Assembly: GCA_031002005.1 (NCBI GenBank) | Contig: CM061914.1 | Coordinates: forward strand, 12,944,148 to 13,008,147 | DNA length: 64,000 nt | Direction: 5' to 3' | From: Vandiemenella viatica | Taxonomy: Eukaryota; Arthropoda; Insecta; Orthoptera; Morabidae | Shown here: in pieces, positions 57,803 through 64,000 of the stretch | How positions within the stretch are numbered: position 1 is the first letter of the stretch | Layout: the number at the start of each line of letters is the position of its first letter | The notes under the pieces: generated by a model | What the model was told of the DNA's origin: nothing | Databases searched by the model: none | Seen by the model: only the letters and a program-made list of their open reading frames with translations | Program-made: the position numbers and the translations under genes

Positions 57803-58024
57803 ATGGCCGCCGGCGCCATGTCGGCGCTGCGGTCGCTCGTGAGCGCCACCAACTCGCTCAAGGCGGGCGCCGCGGCGCGCGGGGCGTCCCTGCTGGGCGG
57901 CGCCGGCGCCGCCAAGCCGTGCGTCGGCTTCCGAGTGGCGCCCTCCAAGGACGGCAAGACCATCATGGTGACGCTGATCGGCGCCAGGCACCTGCCTCCC
58001 TCCACCAACGGATACATCTTCAAG
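57803..58024 (+). CDS. GC-rich coding exon, C2-domain-like; host gene candidate
   Basis: The frame from ATG 57803 to a strong donor AAG|gtaagc at 58025 is 74 codons, phase 0. It starts MAAGAMSALRSLVSATNS, an Ala/Gly-rich region. From about residue 38 it reads GFRVAPSKDGKTIMVTLIGA, then RHLPPSTNGYIFK. The pattern V-x-P-S-K-D-x(3)-hydrophobic strand-G/S-A-R-H/N-L-P is how many synaptotagmin-like C2 domains begin (strands 1 and 2). C2 domains bind phospholipid, often with Ca2+, but the loop aspartates that would show this lie in later exons. Base composition (CpG-rich, GC third positions) differs sharply from the surroundings. An in-frame run extends upstream to gcgcag|ctg at 57786, so it might be an internal exon. 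No further exon is recognised. Confidence 0.55.
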
Positions 58025-58490
58025 GTAAGCACTCCAACCAATTAGGGAAGTCGAGGACATTTAAGTTCAGATATGAACAAAGAATATCACCTTGTTTCCA
58101 CAAACCAGCGCGGATTCCCCCCCCCTCTTTTTCTACGCGAATAAGTTTGAATCTCTTTCCAAACTGGGAGACACTGCATAAAAATTGATGATAAAAAAGT
58201 CTATGATACAGTTTGGCATTGCTGCAGCTCCAAATCTCATCAATTATAGCATCAGATAGTCAAAGACTCAAAGAATTTGCTAGCCGGGTAAAAGATGTTA
58301 ATTTCTGTTCATTTCATTCCTTCTGAAAATTTACCAACATCTGAGTCGATGGGCCCACTTGATATTTCTCATCAAGATCTATTGATTTCGTCTGTAAAAT
58401 ATCTAGTAGCTGCGGTGAAGCTTAATGGAATTAAACAAAATGTACGCCTATACTCGAAAAAAGGCCACGTCGAAATACAGAATATTTTTT
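58025..58490. other. Probable intron sequence after the C2-like exon
   Basis: It follows the donor at 58025. Short AT-rich frames without domains. Confidence 0.3.
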
Positions 58491-58615
58491 AATATTTATG
58501 GCTTTACGTCTCATCCACCTCATTGGAGGCGGGATGAGACTGGGAACAAGGAACGTGAACGAATTCGAGCATGGCCCTTTCAAGGAAGCATCCCGGCATT
58601 TCCCGGGAATGATAG
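58491..58615 (-). repeat. SINE A 3' half
   Basis: On the minus strand it reads from a core (atgccgggatgcttccttg) to the 3' hairpin region (cctccaatgaggtggatgag) and the end near 58491 (cataaatattaaaaaat). The head is absent. The plus-strand frame over it is SINE-derived. Confidence 0.75.
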
Positions 58616-59320
58616 AAATCATATATGGTGTGAAAGTGTGACTCCAAAGCAATACCCATGGAATACATACATTGAATAGCTACTGAAAAATAGGTAGATC
58701 ATGCAAATCTGGCACTGTAGAGATTAAATAACATGAGTCATGCTCATGGTATGAGTAATAGTATTGTCGCAAATCAAGAGGATCAGGCCGTTAAGAAGGA
58801 AAGACTGTTGTGGTGTAGTGGTTAAGTTAAGAGACTGTGGGACTAAAGGTCCTGTAAAATTTTAAATCCTTAATTTTGCATAAACTGTCCTTGAATGTTC
58901 TTGTTGTAACTAGTGTTAGTGTTCTAGACTGTTCTTCATTACTACATAAGCGATACTCCTTTCTAGCCAGAGTCACTTTGCTCCGTGCTCCTGTACTGTA
59001 TGAACAGTTTATTAAAGCTTCGTTACGTTAAAGTGTGTGTGTTCATCATTGACCCCACTACGCCCAAGGACTCTGATTGTGGTTTACTACGTGACAGTAT
59101 AATGCAGTATGGGTAAGACTAATAATCTACGTGCATTTGACGAGGTGCAAATTGATACTTCCCGACAAAAGAGGTGCCTCCATGTCGGAAGTCGAGCAAT
59201 TTTAATCTGTATTGCAACACTCGGCCTCACTTCTCCAGTTGGAAACAGCAAATGTAGTTCTCGGTTTTTCGTGATTTTCTTTGAAATTAGGACTTTGTGG
59301 CTCTGCGATGTCATCATACT
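58616..59320. other. No gene; one tRNA-like SINE head near 58800
   Basis: At 58805-58870 a box A-like stretch (tggtgtagtggttaag) is followed about 50 bases later by a weak box B-like stretch (ttttaaatcc). This is probably another old SINE head. The 105-codon plus-strand frame (59109-59426) runs into a SINE and has no recognised domain. Confidence 0.4.
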
Positions 59321-59324
59321 GGAT

Positions 59325-59440
59325 CAGAGCATGCACGGCCTCGTCTTTTTGAATGAATCGTCCCTACGTTTGCCTATAATGATTTCAGGAAACCATGGAA
59401 AACCAAAATCACGAGGACTGGACTGAGGATTACGTCTTAT
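59325..59440 (-). repeat. Old SINE A core fragment
   Basis: The plus strand reads gcacggcctcgtctttttga, gatttcaggaaaccatggaa and aaaccaaaatcacgaggac, which is the complement of the SINE A body with about a quarter of positions changed. Both ends are lost. Confidence 0.6.
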
Positions 59441-60146
59441 TAAACAATTATAAACCAGCTGGCCCCAGAATGGTGAAAACGCACAATACTGTAAATACGA
59501 TACAGGCAAACCAAGCTTTGTATAAAGAAACGGAGATGCGCAGCTGCATACCATATTAACAAATATAAATAATTCGTCGCTGATAATGCCTCGATGAGAG
59601 GTGAAACGCGTACGACGCAGCAATAAATAAATTAACCAGTTGCATTGGCGTGTTCATTCAGCTAGTAATTATAAATTATTTCCCAAGGAAAACAAAAATA
59701 TCAAAAATGCTCCTTACTAGAAAAACTTACTGTTTATCCATATCTATGAGATGTGTCGTGCTGCCATCTCGTAATAATACGATCAGTTCTTAACGACACC
59801 TCCCCTCCATGACGTGGCGGGCGACCAATGACTAGATGGGAGTACATGGTGACCCGATCCATGGAAACCTCAGTCTGCGGATGCGCTGGCCAAAAAAAGG
59901 CCAAAGATATCCCACTCCCCCACGAGAGAGAAAGCTAGTTCTTCTGTCCTTGTCTAACAGTGGAATTCCACCCCCTGAGGCTAGGGTTATTTCTGTTCTG
60001 GAATGCGGGCCTGCGTCAACACGCTCTGGTATGCGAGACTGTTATCTATGTTTGCTCTTTTCCAGATCCATTAGACGTTGCGAAACATGTACTCAAGTAC
60101 CGTATGGGTTATTCCTGGCGTGCACTTGCTTGGGACACTCCACCGG

Positions 60147-60154
60147 TATAAATA
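60147..60154 (+). promoter_or_regulatory. TATA box (TATAAATA)
   Basis: TATAAATA lies 72 bases before an ATG in good context (tcaccATGg, 60219). That spacing leaves room for a start about 30 bases downstream and a short 5' leader. The region before it (59820-60140) is moderately GC-rich and unlike the AT-rich surroundings. It suggests a strong, focused promoter for the short-exon gene that follows. Confidence 0.65.
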
Positions 60155-60218
60155 GCTGCGGCAAGGTGGAACAGGTGTCGCTTGTCGTGCTCGCAGTGCC
60201 GCTACACCGTTGATCACC

Positions 60219-60922
60219 ATGGAAAATTTCCAATCTTCTGCAGGTAATGTTAAGTGACTTTAAATAATAATTATCATGTGTATGTATGTCAGTGATGCTA
60301 ATATTTTTTTTTCAGGACTCCCGGTGCTGTCTGCCGCAGATATAGATGATTTATTCGCAAACCGTAAGTTAATTTTCTATTTGTTAGATCTATTAATTTA
60401 AACTATTCAAACTAATTTTTCTTTTTTCTCTATTTCATATCTACCGGAGATCTTATCACTTTTTAGTGAGATTTAGCGAGTGGTAAGTTTTTTGAATGAA
60501 ATTTTTGCGGTACATATTCACTCGTTTCATACTATACTTTTTTTTTCTATTGTGGAACCACGAGTTATCTCAACTCCGGAGCAGGTGGTGCCTTACGCTT
60601 TTGCTGGAGGTAAGTGTTTGACTGAAATTAATATATTTTATGCTGTAGTTACTTTTTCGTTTAATAGTAAAAATTATTTTGTTTCTGTTGTAGATGTCTC
60701 TGCAACCTCTTCTTCTGAGCTGGCGAGGTATTTCGAGAATTGTAAGTTAAAGTTTTATTTCTTACCTGAATTACTTTAAACTTTTGGCAATGCAGTAAAG
60801 CTGATTTTTTTCCCGCAGACTGTCCTGAACTTGAGGATGATGTACAACCTTTGTGTAACACCAATTTGCCTGAGGATGTCCTTCTTGCTGGTAAGTGTTA
60901 AGTAAGTAATTTTCTCTCTGGT

Positions 60923-60957
<35 letters not shown>

Positions 60958-61250
60958 TGTGTGACTGATTTTTATTTTGTTACAGGTGTTAATGCACAGG
61001 AAGGTTCCTCGGAGCCATTGGGCACAGACAAAAGGAGAATGACCACCGAGGATGATGGATCATCAAAAATGATTAAAGTGACAGGAAAGGTATATTTGTT
61101 CTGTTTTTTTTTATTTTTTCCATCTTGTACTTGTAACTATGAATCTGATTTTTTGTTGTTGCTTGGCAGATGGCTATATGTCACCACCGGACCTGGAAGC
61201 ACTGTGGGGCATTCCAGCCATCGCGGACATGTCCCAACCCAGCACCAGCG
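60219..61250 (+). CDS. Short-exon gene encoding an acidic protein (exons within these limits)
   Basis: Proposed exons: 60219-60243 (starts MENFQSSA), 60316-60363 (LPVLSAADIDDLFAN), 60565-60609 (ISTPEQVVPYAFAG), 60694-60741 (VSATSSSELARYFEN), 60819-60890 (CPELEDDVQPLCNTNLPEDV in part), 60986-61089 (ends in a basic stretch, DKRRMTTEDDG, SSKMIKVTGK) and a last exon from 61170. Almost every donor is GTAAGT with an AG acceptor after a pyrimidine run, and the introns up to exon 6 are all phase 1. Exons 2, 3 and 4 are 48, 45 and 48 nt, as if by tandem exon duplication. The last junction is uncertain: the expected phase gives a Cys/His-rich reading, while a one-base shift gives a more protein-like reading with SPPDLEALWGIPAIADM. 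No signal peptide. I do not recognise the family. It lies just upstream of a DNA polymerase and in the same direction. Confidence 0.5.
60924..60956 (+). repeat. T homopolymer run (33 T)
   Basis: Inside the proposed intron between exons 5 and 6 of the short-exon gene. It forms an extreme polypyrimidine tract ending about 30 bases before the acceptor. Confidence 0.95.
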
Positions 61251-61404
61251 CGTGAGCAGTGCCGATAGAGGATGAACTACTCGTCACTCTTTCACCAGTT
61301 GAAGCACTCTGGGCAAGAGATGAGCCCTCGTCCCAGTGGCTGCCCAAAACGCAAACGACCGGGTCCGGTGTTAATGAGGTGGGTAAACAGGTAAGTCAAA
61401 TGCT

Positions 61405-64000
61405 ACGCGGCTAAAGTCAACTATTAGGGCAATTGCTTACGAGAATAGGTTACTCCATATGACAGTTATAAATTTTGAAAATTTTAAGATCCAGGCAATT
61501 TTATCAGAGCATTTTAAAAGACCAAATTTCCGCGATTATTCTCAATCCATCAACACCGGCTATAAAATGCCAGATGGAGTTGGATTGCCTTTTCAAAATA
61601 CAGTAGAAAGATGACGTTAACTTCAGCCGTGTTTGTTTTATGCCCAAGATGCGCGAACTCAGATTAAGCACTTACCCGAAAGAATGATATAAAGTATATG
61701 GGTTTCTAGATATCAAGAAGAGATTTAGTGAGTCCCAGGGTCGGGATAGTGGTAAATGCCTCGATCAAATTAACTCCCTCGACGTCCATGAAGCTAAATT
61801 CGAACCGCTGTATGGGGGCTCTTCATTTATAGCACTGCCACTCGAAATCCAAGCAAAGAAAGCAATTGTCAATGTTAAAAACCGTGATGATCGTTGTTTT
61901 CTTTGGACGATCCTGGCATTTCGCGAAAAGGTGCAAAATCACGTGGAATTAGTTAGCAGATATATTGAAGTACGTTCCAAGTACGATTTAAATTTTGCAG
62001 TCATCGACTTCCCTGTAAAATTGTCAGACATTTCTAAATTTGAGAGACAAAATCATGAATATTCGATCAATGTCTACGGTTTGGAACCAAAAGGTAGAAA
62101 ACATAGAGTTGTAGGCCCCCTCCATATTGCTGTAGTCAAACGCGATTTCCAATTTAATATGTTGTTGATTACAGAGGGTGAAGATACATTTCACTGGCTC
62201 AAGAACTTGTCGAAGTTAGTCAGGTCATCAATATCTAATTATCAACATAAAACGCACATTTGTGATAGATGTCTGCAGCATTACGGGCGCAAAGATCTCT
62301 TTAGCCGTCATAAGATTGATTGCGCAAGAGTTACCGCTGTAAAAGTCGACTTACCCGGCGACGAAGTCAAAACCTTAAAGTTTAAGGATTTTGTACACCC
62401 ATAGCGTGTACCATTCGTCGTTTACGCGGACTTTGAATGTTTGCTGAAATCCTTTGATACGTGCAGACTCCACCCCAACGCGTCTCACTCTACAGTAGTC
62501 CAGGAACACATCCCTTTTGCCGTGGCGTACCAGGTCGTTTGCGCATACGACCCTCAGCTGAACCGATTCGACTCATGCTTGGGGGAAAACTATGAGACAT
62601 GGTTCGTGGAACAACTCGTGAATATAACCCATGAAGTCGATGAAATTTACAAGGATGTCACACCTCTTGTAATGTCGGCTGATGATGAAGCAAAATTTGC
62701 CAGTGCCATGGTATGCCACATCTGTGGTGACGGCTTTGCAACTGAGGCCGTTAAGGTTTGTGATCATTGTCACATTACAGGTGCATTCATAGGGGCTGCA
62801 CACAATAACTGTAATTTACAGTACAAGAATCAAAGGTACATACCCATCTTTTCCCATAATTTGTCTGGGTATGATGCACACTTCAGTGTTAGGGCCTTAG
62901 CACACCTCGATGAAGATGGGATGGATGTCCGCCCCATCAACACTGAACGTTACATTTCTTTTTCTAAAAAGATTAGTCGAACGTCAATCACACTGCGGTT
63001 TCTGCACATGTACCGTTTCATGCAGTCCTCAGTAGATAAGCTGGTTGGAACCCTTGAGGAGCGTTTCATGTACATCACCAGTGCGCATTTCATGTACCCC
63101 GGGAAGTTCCAACTAGTTAAACGAATAGGAGTTTTCCATTACGAATACATGGAATCGATGGAGAAGCTCCGTCCAAAGTCAAAATTTTGTATTATGTTGT
63201 CAGAGTCTGAAATTTCAGGATGATGACTACGAGCACGCGAGATAAGTGTGGCGGATTTCCAGATCCAAAACTTGGGTGAATACGCGAGTCTGTACATGGG
63301 GACAGATGTACGGCTACTTGTGGATATAATTGAAAAATTTAGGGCTGTATGTTTAAATAAGTACATCCTGGAATCCGCTCACTATTTTACAAGTCCAGGA
63401 CTTTCGTTGCAGGGCATGTTAAAGAGTACGCGTATTGAGCTGGATATTCTGACAGATATCGACATACTTCTCTTTTTCGAGCGTGGGATTCGTGGTGATA
63501 TTTCTAAGTTCGTCCATAGGTATGTCAATGCAAAAAACTGGTACATGGCGGAGTACAACCACGACGCACCTAAAAATTTCATCATGTATTTTGATGTAAA
63601 CAATCTGCACGGCTGGGCCATGTCAGAGTATCTACCCTCAGGAGGGTTACAATGGTTATCTGCCAAGCAGATTGTTAGCATAGACTTAATGAGTGTAGCA
63701 GCCGACTCACCTAGGGGTTTCGTTTTAGAGGTAGATTGTAAGATTCCCCAGGATATACACGACTATCTAGCAGACCTACCGCCATGTCCAGACCACAAAG
63801 CCGCACCTGGATCTACTTTCCCCAAGCTGATGACTACGCTGGAGGATAAGGTTCGGTACATTCTCCATTACCAAGTCCTCCAGCAATGTGTAGACTTGGC
63901 GATGAAGTTGGACACGGTACACCGAGCAATTTCTTTCAACCACGGTGAGTGGTTGAAAGAATACATCTCTCTCAACACGTGTTTTCGTCAGTCAGCCCAG
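61405..64000 (+). pseudogene. Broken family B DNA polymerase, Polinton/Maverick-like; continues past window end
   Basis: A protein-primed-type family B polymerase of the sort found in Polinton/Maverick elements and adintovirus-like relatives. The main frame is open from about 61690 to an in-frame TAG at 62402-62404. It resumes in the same frame to 63223, is shifted near 63223-63250, and is then open to the window end. Visible features in order: conserved N-terminal segment (61830-61920); a C2H2-like zinc finger (ICDRCLQHYGRKDLFSRHKIDC, about 62258-62325); exonuclease motif I with the YADFEC signature (62417-62436); a second cysteine cluster (CHICGDGF, CDHCHITGA, 62716-62790); an HNLSGYDAHF exonuclease II-like motif (62852-62884); the motif A region FDVNNLHGWAMS (63590-63627). 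Motif B and the YxDTDS motif C would lie beyond 64000. The part before 61690 is in other frames with stops. No terminal repeats, integrase or capsid gene lie in the window. I infer a dead, incompletely visible copy. Confidence 0.85.

Noticed and set aside
57715..58060. Minus-strand frames of over 100 codons opposite the C2-like exon
   Set aside because: They result from the GC-rich, stop-poor composition. The plus strand has the donor site and domain-like pattern.
59109..59426. 105-codon plus-strand frame
   Set aside because: It ends inside an old SINE core and shows no recognisable domain or splice context.

Overview
The window looks like repeat-dense, gene-poor nuclear DNA of an arthropod, probably an insect. 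The reasons are several tRNA-derived SINE families, Tc1, mariner, PIF/Harbinger and hAT DNA transposons, non-LTR retrotransposon fragments, spliceosomal introns with GTAAGT donors, and a TATA-type promoter. The main SINE resembles ones I associate with polyneopteran insects, but the species assignment is inference. Almost no intact host gene is present.

Layout. 1-1635: reverse-strand tRNA-derived SINEs, then sequence without a recognisable gene. 1636-15102: giant palindrome 1, with two arms of about 6.6 kb around a 235-bp spacer; the arms hold SINEs, non-LTR retrotransposon tails and a 2.6-kb CA/GT-rich tandem block. 15103-17735: single-copy-looking DNA with a CpG-rich patch. 17735-43580: a 128-bp satellite in four blocks, split by nested insertions. 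The clearest nest is satellite, then a reverse-strand LINE (18477-35410), then a 16,046-bp hAT-like element (19265-35310) inserted exactly in the LINE reverse-transcriptase active-site motif with a perfect 8-bp target duplication. Inside the hAT-like element sits giant palindrome 2 (19619-34320), whose arms each carry an intact ORF of about 242 codons beside the hairpin loop, a decayed paralogue of it, Tc1 and mariner fragments and SINEs. Two small insertions occur in only one arm each, so the other arm preserves the empty site.

38343-39888: LTR-like sequence inside the satellite. 40054-43580: the satellite becomes a 383-bp three-monomer higher-order repeat. 44757-45850 and 53180-54868: two unrelated minisatellites that share a related terminal motif. 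46300-47510: dead mariner. 49517-50884: internally deleted PIF/Harbinger-like element with a small hAT element nested in it. 55053-56014: a third, 0.96-kb palindrome with a tRNA-like sequence in its arms. 56282-56602: hAT-type MITE with a perfect 8-bp duplication. 57803-58024: a GC-rich exon that reads like the start of a C2-domain protein. 60147-61250: a TATA-box promoter and a chain of short, mostly phase-1 exons encoding an acidic protein. 61405-64000: a broken protein-primed-type family B DNA polymerase of the Polinton/Maverick (adintovirus-like) kind that runs off the window.

Most of the window is therefore a record of nested transposition. The part with most biological promise is the hAT-bounded palindrome with its mirrored ORF pair. 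All family assignments are from motif recognition by eye; no database search was possible.
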